The notes under the pieces were generated by a model. It was not told the DNA's origin. It saw nothing but the letters and a program-made list of their open reading frames with translations, and made no database searches. Below, in pieces: positions 42,030 through 50,671 of a stretch of DNA of 64,000 nucleotides; position 1 is the first letter of the stretch; every line of letters starts with the position of its first letter. A program made the position numbers and the translations under genes. Where the stretch lies: the NCBI GenBank assembly GCA_016197205.1, contig JACPWG010000032.1, forward strand, positions 1 to 64,000, in the 5' to 3' direction. The DNA comes from Planctomycetota bacterium (lineage in GTDB: Bacteria > Planctomycetota > MHYJ01 > WSZJ01 > JACPWG01).

Positions 42030-43805
42030 ATGCCCGACCCTCTCCCCGGGGAACCCTCCGTCCTCCCCTCGGGGCCGCCGGCCACGAGCGACCCCGTCCC
42101 CCCGGCGCCCGCCGGCCTCGCCGCCCGCCGCGCGCGCTCGGCCGCCGGCCCGGCGGGGTGGTGGGGGACGCTCGCTCTCATCCTCGCCCTCGGCGCTGCC
42201 TGGCGTCTCGCCGCGCTGGAGACCCAGGGCGTCGCCCTCTACGACGAAGCCGTGTACCTGAACACCGCTCGCTTCCTGGCAGCGGGGGTCCGGGCCCTCC
42301 CCGAGGCGCTCGAGTACGGCCGGCTTTTGCGCAGCGCCGACGCCGACGCCGCGGAGCGGCGCGAGCGGCTCCGCGGGGAGCTCCGCGCCCGCGTTCCGAC
42401 CACCTTTCTCCCGTTCCTCGGAAAGCCCGGCCACGAGCTCCTGCTCGCCGCGGCACTCCTTGCCGGCGCGGACCCCGGGATCGCGGGCGGCCTCGTCAGC
42501 GGCTTCTTCGCAACCCTCTTGGCGCTCGGGGCCGCGTGCAGCGCACGTCGAGCCTATGGCGGCGGTCCGGGTCTTCTCGCGGCGTTCCTGCTCGCCTGCT
42601 CCCCGCTTTCCATCCTCTACTCGCGCTCGTTCCTCGCCGAGCTGGATTCCTCCTGCATCCTCGGCGCCGCGGTCACGCTCACCGCGGCAGCGGCGGCCGG
42701 CGGCCGGCGTCGCCCCCTCCTCGGTATCTTCGCCGGCGGCGTCCTCGGCGGTCTCGCCTTCGACTGCAACTCGCGCCTGGTGATCGTGCCCGTCCTCCTC
42801 GCCGCCACGCTCGCCGCCGCACGCCGGACGCAGCGCGCGACGCCCGCCCCGCCGGCCCATCGCGCCGGGATTTGGCTCTGTGCCGGCATGGCGCTGCCTC
42901 TGCTCCTCGGGGAGGCGGTCTATTACCCGGTTCTCTGGTGGCTCGGCCTCCCGCGTTCCTGCATCCAGTTCACTTTTTTCGACCGGCTCCTCTTCATGTA
43001 CGGCGGCCAGGGCCTTCGAAATGCCGGCTTCGGCGATGTCCGCCCGCTAGGCTACCTCTTCCTCTCCTGGGAAGGACCGGTCGCGGTGGTTCTCATTACG
43101 ACCGGAGCCGTGCTCGCCGCGGCCCGTCGCGAGCGCGCGGACTTGCCGCTCCTGGCCTGGCTCCTCACGGGCTTGGCCCTCTTCCTTTCACGGACCTCCG
43201 AGCAATGCCTGCGCTACCTCGCCATCCTGCTGCCGCCGGGCGCGGTGCTCGCCGCCGGTCTCTTTCGCCGCGACGGGCCGTGGTGGCTCCGTCCTCTCGC
43301 CCACCCGGTCGCTCCCGCCGTGGCCGCGCTCGCCTTCGTCCTCACCGCCGATCCCGGCCCCGTGCTGCGCTGCACGTCAGGTTGGGAGCCCGCCCTCCAC
43401 TTTGTCCGGCACTTGGGGCCGGCCGGCAAGCCGCCGCGGTATTTTCTGGAGGAGGAGGAAATCGGTTGGTGCATGGACTTCCCCGAGACGCGCGCCGCGC
43501 GCCTTCCGGACACGGAGCCGGAGCTGGAACGGATGGTGCGGGACGGGCGGCGCTACCTCGTCGTGGGACCCAACCTCCTGGCTTCGCTGACCTCGCCGGA
43601 GTACTTCACGCGGTTCCTCGAGGACCTGCGGCGGCGCGTGCCCGCGTGGGAATTCGAGCATCCGCTCGGGGCTCAGCCGAGATTCTCGCACGAGTTCCTC
43701 CGCTGGGACGGCGAGCCCTTCGAGCTGTCGCGCCTTCGCGTGGAGCACATGGCGCGCGTGGGCGGCAAGATCCGGATCTACGATCTGGGGGCCTACTACC
43801 GGTAG
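42030..43805 (+). CDS. GT-C-type membrane glycosyltransferase
   Basis: 591 residues. A Pro-rich cytoplasmic start is followed by about ten membrane helices. The first periplasmic loop carries the acidic GT-C signature with flanking residues YDEAVYLNTARFLAAG (near 75). Similar enzymes of the PMT/ArnT/GT39 type use polyprenyl-phosphate sugars to glycosylate proteins or lipids on the outer side of the inner membrane. The last ~150 residues form a soluble domain (LRWDGEPFELSRLRVEHM). ATG 42030 is used; no strong ribosome site is seen, and a GTG slightly upstream (42003) is possible. The acceptor is unknown. Confidence 0.8.
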   Translation: MPDPLPGEPSVLPSGPPATSDPVPPAPAGLAARRARSAAGPAGWWGTLALILALGAAWRLAALETQGVALYDEAVYLNTARFLAAGVRALPEALEYGRLLRSADADAAERRERLRGELRARVPTTFLPFLGKPGHELLLAAALLAGADPGIAGGLVSGFFATLLALGAACSARRAYGGGPGLLAAFLLACSPLSILYSRSFLAELDSSCILGAAVTLTAAAAAGGRRRPLLGIFAGGVLGGLAFDCNSRLVIVPVLLAATLAAARRTQRATPAPPAHRAGIWLCAGMALPLLLGEAVYYPVLWWLGLPRSCIQFTFFDRLLFMYGGQGLRNAGFGDVRPLGYLFLSWEGPVAVVLITTGAVLAAARRERADLPLLAWLLTGLALFLSRTSEQCLRYLAILLPPGAVLAAGLFRRDGPWWLRPLAHPVAPAVAALAFVLTADPGPVLRCTSGWEPALHFVRHLGPAGKPPRYFLEEEEIGWCMDFPETRAARLPDTEPELERMVRDGRRYLVVGPNLLASLTSPEYFTRFLEDLRRRVPAWEFEHPLGAQPRFSHEFLRWDGEPFELSRLRVEHMARVGGKIRIYDLGAYYR

Positions 43806-44059
43806 CATGGGGGGCCGCCGCCCAACGGACCTACGCGAGCGCCTGCCGGGCTGCGCCGAGCGCCGCCCGATCGCCCCTCCTCGTGTCCCGTTGACGAAGT
43901 GCGGACGCGAGGCCTGGGGGCGCGGGCCTCCCTCCTTCGCCCGCTCGCCGCGAGCTACGGAACGCAGGCCGGCTCGCGCGAGCCGGCCTAGGGCTTACAC
44001 TGCGCCGTAGCTGCGGGGACGAATGGGTCCGAAGTTCGTCAACGGAGCACTCGTCGCCT
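43806..44059. repeat. Gap with hairpin repeat
   Basis: 43922-43990 (GGGCCTCCCTCCTTCGCCCG ... CGCGAGCTACGGAACGCAGG ... CCGGCTCGCGCGAGCCGG) matches 32876-32940. No gene was seen here. Confidence 0.55.
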
Positions 44060-44228
44060 GAGTACCGCTCCACGGAAGTCGGTGACCAATAGGCGAAGGC
44101 AAGTTTGGCCGCCCGCGAGGCGCGCGAGCGAGGCGTAGTAGGAGCACTACGGCGAGCGAGCGCAACAAAGCGGGAGGCCAAAATCGCCGAGCAAATTGGT
44201 CACCCAATTCCGTGGGGCGGTACTGAGG
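44060..44228. repeat. Repeat family A, copy 4
   Basis: A complete copy (AGTACCGCTCCACGGAAG to CGTGGGGCGGTACTGA) with a small internal deletion relative to copies 1 and 3 near 44141. It is 66 bp upstream of the next gene. Confidence 0.85.
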
Positions 44229-44293
44229 AGCGACCGCGACCTGCGTCCCGGACTACCGCCCCGATACCGGATTTTTTTGCGGAGGCCTGGCCG

Positions 44294-46618
44294 ATGCGGT
44301 CCCCCCTCGCCGCCCCGGTGCTGCCGGGGATCTTTTTTTTCTCAGGCCTGGCGGGCCTGCTCTACGAGGTGGTCTGGCTGCGCATGCTGGTCCGCGCGTT
44401 CGGTTGCACGACCTACGCGACGAGCAACACCCTCGCGGTGTTCATGGGGGGGCTCGCGCTCGGCGGCTGTGCCGCAGGTCGCTGGGCCGCGCGTTCGCGT
44501 TCCCCGCTGGCCGCGTACGGGTTGGTCGAGCTGCTCCTGGCCGCGGCGGGCGCGGCCGCGTCCTGGGGGGCCGCGTGGCTCCCGGAGACGTTCGCCGCCC
44601 TCTGCCCGGACGGTCCGCCCCACGCGCTTTCGGTCGCGGCGGTCCGGTCCCTCGTGACGTGCCTGGTGCTGGGAGCGCCGACCTTCCTGATGGGGGCGAC
44701 CCTGCCGCTCCTTGCCGAGTTCCACGCCCGGTCGCGGGCCGGGCGGCGCGCGGACGGCGGCGCCGATCCCACCGCGCTCCTGTACGGGGCGAACACGCTG
44801 GGCGCGGTCGTCGGAGTTCTTTTTTCCGGTTTCTTCTCGCTGGGGGAGTGGGGGGAAGCCCGGACCCTCGCCGCGGCTGTGGCGCTGAACGTCCTGGCCG
44901 GCGGAGCGGCCCTCGCCCTGTCACGTCGGACCGCGAGCGCCGGCGAGGCGCGGTCCGCCGCCTCCGCGGCGCCGGAGACCACGACCGACGACGCGGCGCG
45001 GGGGGCCGGCGTCCTGGCCTCGAGAGTGACGCTGCTCATGGCGGTCTCGGGCTTCTGCGCGTTGGGGCTGGAGGTGCTCTGGTCGCGCATGCTGGTCCTG
45101 CTGGTAGGGACCTCCGTCTACGGTTTTTCCGCCATGCTCTCCGTCTACCTCGCCGGACTCGGGCTTGGGAGCATGGCCTGCGCCTGGTGGCTGCGGAAGC
45201 CGCGACCGCTGGAACGGGCCTTCACCGTCCTCCAGGTCGGCGCGGGGGTCCTCGCGGCGGTCTCGCTCTGGACCTACTATCGGCTGGGCCTGGAACGAAG
45301 CGACCCGGCCTACCTGTACTCTCCGCTGCACGGGCTGTCGGACTTTTTCTCCCTCTATGTCGTGAGTACGGCCGTCGTCCTTCCGACGCCGCTCCTCTAC
45401 GGGGCGCTCTTCCCGCTGGCGGCGCGTCTCGCGGATCCGTCGGGCTCCGGCCGCGGCGTGGCTTGGCTCTACACGCTCAATACGCTCGGCTCTGTGGCCG
45501 GGTCCTTGGGCTTCGGGCTCCTCCTGATCCCCTGGCTGGGGACGCAGGGCTCGGTGTGCCTGCTCGTCGTCCTGCACTTCGCCCTGGCTGCGCTCGCGTC
45601 GGCGTGGGGACCGCGTGCGCCTCGTCCCGCCCCGGCCGCGCGAGCGCTCGGCACGGTCGCCGTCGCGAGCGCGGGGGCGATCGCTGTGCTCGCGCTCTCG
45701 ATTCCGGATCCCTTCCGCGCGATCCTGCAAGGACGGCTGCCGAAGGGGGCGGAGCTGGCCTTCCACCACGAGGGCGCCTCTTCGACCGTCACGGTCGTGC
45801 GGGAAGGGGAGCAGCGCTTCCTGTACATCAACGGCATCGTGGTGAACGCGAAGGGTGCGCTCGGACGGCTGATGGCCCATCTTCCGCTCCTCTACGTCCC
45901 GGCGCCGCGGCGCGCGCTCGTGATCTGCCAGGGGGTCGGCAACACCTTCCGGGCGGCCGTCGACGACGGCGTCGAAGTGGACCTCGTGGAGCTGGAGGCC
46001 GACGTCGTCGCCAATTTCGCCACGTTCTGGCAGGATGCGGAGGCCTACCAGCGGCATCCCAAAGTGCGCGTGGTCGTGGATGACGGACGCCACTTCCTGC
46101 TCGTGTCAAGCGGGACCTATGACATGATCGTGGTCGACGGCTCGCCGCCGATCTTCAGCGCGGGGACGGTGAATCTCTACACCCGAGAATTCGTGCGGAG
46201 GGCCCGCGACCGGCTGTCCCCGGACGGCGTGCTTGCACTGTGGGTCCCGTTCGGTTGTTTCCAGGAGGACTTCTGGCGGATCGCGCGCAACTTCACCGAC
46301 GCCTTCCCCTCGACCGCGGCGTGGTCCACGCCCGTCAGCCCGGGGGTCCTCCTCCTGGGCTCCAGGGCGCCGCTCGGCCGCGACCGCGAGGTGATCGACC
46401 GCCGCATCGCGGAGCGCGGGCTCCTGGCCCGGGACGACTGGATGAGCGGCGCCGTGGTCGAGGCCGACCAGCTCGGGCTGGACGGGATGCTCCGCCGGCG
46501 CACGGGGGCCTACGAGCCGGTCACCGACGACCGGCCGTACACGGAGTTCCCGCTGCCGCGCTTCCTACGCGGCGAAAAGCTCATCGAGGCGCGCGCGGAA
46601 CTGCTGCGGGGCAAGTGA
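44294..46618 (+). CDS. Fused membrane / spermidine-synthase-like protein
   Basis: 774 residues. The N-terminal ~490 residues form about 13 membrane helices in two related halves, each opening with a conserved pattern (FFFSGLAGLLYEVVWLRMLV and FCALGLEVLWSRMLVLLVG), typical of MFS-spermidine-synthase fusions. The C-terminal ~240 residues have the synthase fold: HHEGASSTVTVVREGEQRFL, LVICQGVGNTFRAAVDDGVE (nucleotide-site loop, altered from GGGDG) and YDMIVVDGSPPIFSAGTVNL. The acid pair of true aminopropyltransferases is partly changed, so the substrate may not be a polyamine. GGAGG precedes ATG 44294. The role is unknown; possibly transport plus modification of a small molecule. Confidence 0.85.
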   Translation: MRSPLAAPVLPGIFFFSGLAGLLYEVVWLRMLVRAFGCTTYATSNTLAVFMGGLALGGCAAGRWAARSRSPLAAYGLVELLLAAAGAAASWGAAWLPETFAALCPDGPPHALSVAAVRSLVTCLVLGAPTFLMGATLPLLAEFHARSRAGRRADGGADPTALLYGANTLGAVVGVLFSGFFSLGEWGEARTLAAAVALNVLAGGAALALSRRTASAGEARSAASAAPETTTDDAARGAGVLASRVTLLMAVSGFCALGLEVLWSRMLVLLVGTSVYGFSAMLSVYLAGLGLGSMACAWWLRKPRPLERAFTVLQVGAGVLAAVSLWTYYRLGLERSDPAYLYSPLHGLSDFFSLYVVSTAVVLPTPLLYGALFPLAARLADPSGSGRGVAWLYTLNTLGSVAGSLGFGLLLIPWLGTQGSVCLLVVLHFALAALASAWGPRAPRPAPAARALGTVAVASAGAIAVLALSIPDPFRAILQGRLPKGAELAFHHEGASSTVTVVREGEQRFLYINGIVVNAKGALGRLMAHLPLLYVPAPRRALVICQGVGNTFRAAVDDGVEVDLVELEADVVANFATFWQDAEAYQRHPKVRVVVDDGRHFLLVSSGTYDMIVVDGSPPIFSAGTVNLYTREFVRRARDRLSPDGVLALWVPFGCFQEDFWRIARNFTDAFPSTAAWSTPVSPGVLLLGSRAPLGRDREVIDRRIAERGLLARDDWMSGAVVEADQLGLDGMLRRRTGAYEPVTDDRPYTEFPLPRFLRGEKLIEARAELLRGK

Positions 46619-46648
46619 GGTCCGGGTGCCCGGGAATGGGGGACAGGA

Positions 46649-46694
46649 AAATGCGGGGACACGTACCCTTAAAATGCGCGGACACTACCCTTTA
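46649..46694 (+). repeat. Tandem direct repeat
   Basis: AAAATGCGGGGACAC-GTACCCTT is followed by AAAATGCGCGGACAC-TACCCTTT. It lies between two convergent genes; the GGGGACAC pattern is common in intergenic hairpin elements of other genomes. Confidence 0.6.
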
Positions 46695-46735
46695 CTACTT
46701 GCCGATCCGTGGTAGGTTTCCCCGTTGTTTTGGGG

Positions 46736-47062
46736 CTAGCCGTCGCCCGGGGCGGCCAACGCGTACCACGCCGCGAGCAGGGCCAGGCGCCGCCCCGACC
46801 GCGTCGAGTGCAGCCGCTCCGCCTCCGCCGCCCCCTCCTCGGCCCTCGTCAGGTCGCCCGCTCGCAGGGCGACACGCGCCCCCCGACGGGCACGCCACGC
46901 GGACGCCGCGAGTGCCATGAGCGGACGCAGATCCGCCCCGCAACGGGAGCAATCGGCCGTCGCCCGAAAGCGCGCCCCGCAGACCGGACAGCGCAGCGCC
47001 CCCTCGGTCCGGGCCGGCGCCGGGCCGCCGCCTGCTCCTGCCGCCTCCGGTCCGGCCGTCAC
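46736..47062 (-). CDS. Zinc-ribbon protein of the Hsp70 cluster
   Basis: 108 residues starting at GTG 47062, overlapping the dnaK stop (GTGA). Residues ~28-48 carry a Cys4 ribbon (LRCPVCGARFRATADCSRCG), followed by an Arg/Ala-rich helical region (ALAASAWRARRGARVALRAG) with TPR-like character. Translational coupling to the Hsp70 gene suggests a co-chaperone or substrate adaptor. I know of no named family; the zinc site is inferred from the four Cys. Confidence 0.7.
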   Translation of the reverse strand: MTAGPEAAGAGGGPAPARTEGALRCPVCGARFRATADCSRCGADLRPLMALAASAWRARRGARVALRAGDLTRAEEGAAEAERLHSTRSGRRLALLAAWYALAAPGDG

Positions 47063-49065
47063 TTCTTTCCCTCCACGAAAAAGAGCAGCTCCCGCAGCGA
47101 CTCCGTCGCCCCCGAAAGCGCCTTCGCGTCCCGCCGTGAGATCGAGGACTCGATCCGCTCGTTCAGCCCGATCGTCTCCTCCCGATCCTCCTCGTGCATC
47201 CCCTCCAGAAGCCGCCGCGACCGCTCCAACAGCTCCCGCGACCGGCGCATCGCTTCCACCCACTCCGGACTCCCGGCTGCGGCAGCGACTGCGACGTGCG
47301 TCGAATCGGGGGCCGCCGACGACGAACACGCCGCCTCCGAAGCCGCCGACACGGTGTCCCTGCCAAGCCCCACCACGCTCGGCCGCAGCTCCACCTCCTC
47401 CCGCCCTTCGCGAAGCCCATCCAGCCCCGGCGCCCCGGCCTCCTCCTCGGCCCCCGCCTCCGCGCCGTCGTCCTCCTCCTCCCCGCCGGCCGCGTCATCG
47501 TCCTCCGTGGGGTCCTGGAAGAGCTCGTCCAGCTCCTCCGACCGCTCCGCGTGCAGGGCCCGCATCCGTTCCTGCGCCGCGGCCAGCTCGGCCTCGGACT
47601 TCTGCGCGAGCGCGTTCGCGATCGAGACCTGCTTCGATTTGCCCGACTTCGTCTCCGTGGCGGTGACGTGCAGAATCCCGTCGAGGTCGAGGCTCATCCG
47701 GCAGATCACCTCGTTCTGCTCCTCCGTGGGCGTCAGGTCGTTGATGCTGAAGGACCCGACCAGCGTGTTCTTGAGCGCGTCCGGATCGTCCCCTTGGAAG
47801 ATCTCGATTTCCACGCGCTCCTGGAAGGGCGCGGCCGTGAAGTACCTCTCGGCCCGCGTGACGGGCAGCGGCGTGTTGCGGCGGATGATCGACGTGTAGC
47901 AGTGGGGATACGGCCGCCCGTCCCTCAACCCGAGGTGGGAGGGACCGAAGGAATAGGGCGAGATATCGACCAGGACCCGCTCCACCTCGTGGCCGGCGAG
48001 ACGCGAGGCGAGGACGCCGGCGCCGAGCGCCACGCAGAGATCCGGATGCACCTCCTGGCGGGGCGTCTGGCCGGTGCGCTCCTCCAGGACGCGTTGCACC
48101 AGCGGCGTACGCGTGGCGCCGCCCACCAGCAGGATCGCGTCCAGGTCGCCGGGCTTCTTCCCGGCGTCCTGCATCGCCTTCGACACGCTCGCGAGGGTCC
48201 GCTCGATCAGCGGACGGATGAGGTCCTCGTACTCGTCGCGCACCAGCTCGGTTTCGAGGTGGAGGGGCGTGCCGTCCCGCACGACCAGCGCCTCCTCCCT
48301 CACCTTGACGCGCGGCTCGTAGCTGAGCTTTCGCTTCGCCTCCTCGGCCGCCCACCAGACGCGCGAGTAGGCGGCCGGATGGCCGCGCCTCAAGTCGACG
48401 CCATGCTTGTCCTGGAACGTCCGGACCAGGCGCTCCGCGAGGAGGTCGTCGAAGTCGTCTCCGCCCAGGTGCGTGTCGCCGTGGCTGGCGAGGACCTCGG
48501 TCACCTCGTTCTCGAGCGTGACGATCGAGACGTCGAAGGTCCCGCCCCCGAGGTCGTAGATCATCACGGTGCGCCGCTTGCCGTCGCCGTGGCCGTAGGC
48601 GAGGCTCGCGGCGGTCGGCTCGTTGAGGATCCGGATCACCTCCAGGCCCGCCAAGGCGCCCGCTTCGCGGGTGGCGTTTCGCTGAGCGTCGGAGAAGTAC
48701 GCGGGCACGGTGATCACGGCCTTCCGCACGGGCGCCTGCAGGCTGCGCCGCGCCCACTCGGCCAGCTCGCGCAGGATGAGCGCCGACACCTCCTGCGGCG
48801 AGAAGACCTTGTCGCCCAGCGTCACGGACTCGTTGGCGCCCATCTTGCGCTTGATGCTGCGCACGGTGCGCTCGGGATAGAGAAGCTGTTGGTTGCGCGC
48901 GGCCTGGCCGATGAGCAGCTCGCCGGAGAGCGAGAGGCCCACGCAGGAGGGCAGCATTCGCGTATCCCCGGGGCCCAGCACGCGCACGCGCCCGTCCACG
49001 AGCGCGGCGACTTCGGAATTCGTGGTGCCCAAGTCGATGCCGACGACGGGCTCAGGAACGGTCAT
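47059..49065 (-). CDS. dnaK: Hsp70-family chaperone (DnaK-like)
   Basis: 668 residues. The nucleotide-binding domain has VVGIDLGTTNSEVAAL, VPAYFSDAQRNATREAGALA, RILNEPTAASLAYG, YDLGGGTFDVSIV and LVGGATRTPLVQRVL. The substrate domain follows with YFTAAPFQERVEIEIFQGDD. The C-terminus is unusual: an acidic linker near 520-545 (TEDDDAAGGEEEDD), a Ser/Ala-rich stretch, and a last helical part ending RELLFFVEGKK instead of the usual lid and EEVD-like end. Good GGAGG before ATG 49065. It is in one operon with a J-domain protein, a GrpE protein and a 977-residue protein, so it is probably a dedicated Hsp70 system rather than the housekeeping copy. Confidence 0.92.
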   Translation of the reverse strand: MTVPEPVVGIDLGTTNSEVAALVDGRVRVLGPGDTRMLPSCVGLSLSGELLIGQAARNQQLLYPERTVRSIKRKMGANESVTLGDKVFSPQEVSALILRELAEWARRSLQAPVRKAVITVPAYFSDAQRNATREAGALAGLEVIRILNEPTAASLAYGHGDGKRRTVMIYDLGGGTFDVSIVTLENEVTEVLASHGDTHLGGDDFDDLLAERLVRTFQDKHGVDLRRGHPAAYSRVWWAAEEAKRKLSYEPRVKVREEALVVRDGTPLHLETELVRDEYEDLIRPLIERTLASVSKAMQDAGKKPGDLDAILLVGGATRTPLVQRVLEERTGQTPRQEVHPDLCVALGAGVLASRLAGHEVERVLVDISPYSFGPSHLGLRDGRPYPHCYTSIIRRNTPLPVTRAERYFTAAPFQERVEIEIFQGDDPDALKNTLVGSFSINDLTPTEEQNEVICRMSLDLDGILHVTATETKSGKSKQVSIANALAQKSEAELAAAQERMRALHAERSEELDELFQDPTEDDDAAGGEEEDDGAEAGAEEEAGAPGLDGLREGREEVELRPSVVGLGRDTVSAASEAACSSSAAPDSTHVAVAAAAGSPEWVEAMRRSRELLERSRRLLEGMHEEDREETIGLNERIESSISRRDAKALSGATESLRELLFFVEGKK

Positions 49066-49328
49066 GCGAGGCCTCCGATCGGCAAGGCGCCGGTAGTAAA
49101 TAACGGTAGCAACTCCTGCCGCAGGCTCTGCCGGATGCCGAACCGTGCGCTGCGCAGGTGGATCCCGTACTCGAATTCGATTTCAAATTTCAAATTGCAA
49201 ATATCAAAGCTCAAATCGACCTCCGCGCCTCCCGTCGTACCTGCCTTCCCCGTCAAAATTGCAATCGAACGGACCCAGCCCCCTGCCATCGCCTGCCCGG
49301 ATTCGCGCTGCAGTCATTGTGCCGGCTC

Positions 49329-50297
49329 CTAATTGGCGCCGGGAGCCGCGGTGGGCGTGGGGGACGGCTGCGAAGAGCGAGCAGGCGCGCGGGCGACCTT
49401 GACCTCCGCCGGTCGGAAGAGCTCGCCGTTCCAGGTGTAGCCGGTCCGGTGCACTTCGAGGACGGTCCCTTCGGCGACTTCGGTCGTTTCGACGATGTCC
49501 ACGGCCTTCATCACCCGAGGGTCGAAAAGCCGGCCCGAACCGGCCACCGCCTCGACGCCGAGTCCGCGGAGGGCCTCGTCCACGCGCTCCAGCGCCAACC
49601 GGCAGCCGTCGACGAGCGCCTCTCCGGACGCGGCTAGCGTCTCGACGCGCCGCCGCCGGCCGGGCAAGAGCCGATCCAGCCAGTGGACGGCGAGTTGCTC
49701 CCGGACCTCGCGGACCTGCGCCGCCGCACCGTCCGCGCCGCGCCCGAGTCGCTCCCGCACGTCGAGGAAGGCGTCGAGCAGCTCGCGCCGGGCCCGACGC
49801 GCCCCCTCCGCGACCAGCTCGCGGTCGCGTTGCTCGCGAGCGGACCGCGTCTCGTTCCCGAGGCGCTGAGCCTCGGCGAGGGCCTGCCCGTGCGCCGCCA
49901 GCGCCGTCTCGATCATCGTCTTCAAGCCGCCCAGCGGCGCCAGCGTCTCCTGGAGCTGCTTGAAGGCTCGCCCCTCGAGCTTCACCTCTTGCGTCAGCGC
50001 GACTTGGCCCGCCCAGAGGGAGTAAAGATCGCATTCGGCCGCCGCTCCCGGGCCGCCGCTCCCCTCCCCCGACGCCGGGCGCGCCCCCGCACCCTCCTCC
50101 TCCAGCTCGGCGAGCAGCTCTCCGACGAGCCCCGAGGGCGGGCGTTCTTCCGCCAGCGCCTCATCCAGCCACTCCACGAAGCGTCGCAGGATCCGCTCGC
50201 GGACCGGGTCCGGGGGCGGCGAGGGGGGCAGGAGCGGAAGCGGCGCATCCTGCGGAAGCGGCGCATCCTGCGGGCCGGCGGTCGCGGAGTCGTCCAT
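49329..50297 (-). CDS. grpE: GrpE-type nucleotide exchange factor, long form
   Basis: 322 residues, much longer than ordinary GrpE (about 190). Residues ~20-90 are an extra acidic/Pro-rich N-terminus. The long coiled-coil helix follows (LTQEVKLEGRAFKQLQETLA region). The C-terminal ~75 residues match the GrpE beta domain: GVEAVAGSGRLFDPRVMKAV, VEGTVLEV-type strand and TGYTWNGELFRPAEVKVA. ATG 50297 is chosen over the upstream frame. It releases ADP from the neighbouring DnaK. It lies 8 bp after the J-domain gene. Confidence 0.85.
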   Translation of the reverse strand: MDDSATAGPQDAPLPQDAPLPLLPPSPPPDPVRERILRRFVEWLDEALAEERPPSGLVGELLAELEEEGAGARPASGEGSGGPGAAAECDLYSLWAGQVALTQEVKLEGRAFKQLQETLAPLGGLKTMIETALAAHGQALAEAQRLGNETRSAREQRDRELVAEGARRARRELLDAFLDVRERLGRGADGAAAQVREVREQLAVHWLDRLLPGRRRRVETLAASGEALVDGCRLALERVDEALRGLGVEAVAGSGRLFDPRVMKAVDIVETTEVAEGTVLEVHRTGYTWNGELFRPAEVKVARAPARSSQPSPTPTAAPGAN

Positions 50298-50305
50298 GGG
50301 CAACC

Positions 50306-50638
50306 TTATTTCTCTTGAAGGGCCGCGAGCCACAGCGCCGGCCCGACGAACCGTCGCGGGCAAGGCTGCGTGTCGAGGAGCGACGTCAGGGGCGCGCGCG
50401 GATTCACGGCGAGCAGCCGCGCGCGCGCGCGACGACGCGGGTCGCGCAACGCTTCGTACGCGTCCCGGATGCGCTCAAACTCCGCCGGAGACCGATCCGG
50501 GGGATGCTCCTTGACTTTTTGCAAATAAGCCGCCCGAAGCTCCTCTTCCCCGATGTCGGCTGAAACCCCGAGGACCGTCAACGGGTCCGCGGCCAAAGCC
50601 TCGCCTGCGCTTCCGGGATCTGCTGTGCGTCCGGCCAT
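50306..50638 (-). CDS. J-domain protein with HPPD loop
   Basis: 110 residues. The J domain occupies ~17-75: PLTVLGVSADIGEEELRAAY (helices I-II), then QKVKEHPPDRSPAEFERIRD and AYEALRDP (helix III). The canonical HPD tripeptide is expanded to HPPD, seen in a subgroup of small J proteins, so ATPase stimulation may be weaker or specialised. The tail has no Gly/Phe or zinc-finger region. It should deliver clients to the DnaK in the same operon. Confidence 0.8.
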   Translation of the reverse strand: MAGRTADPGSAGEALAADPLTVLGVSADIGEEELRAAYLQKVKEHPPDRSPAEFERIRDAYEALRDPRRRARARLLAVNPRAPLTSLLDTQPCPRRFVGPALWLAALQEK

Positions 50639-50671
50639 CGAAGGCCCTCCCTCGTGCGTGCGCCCTCGGGA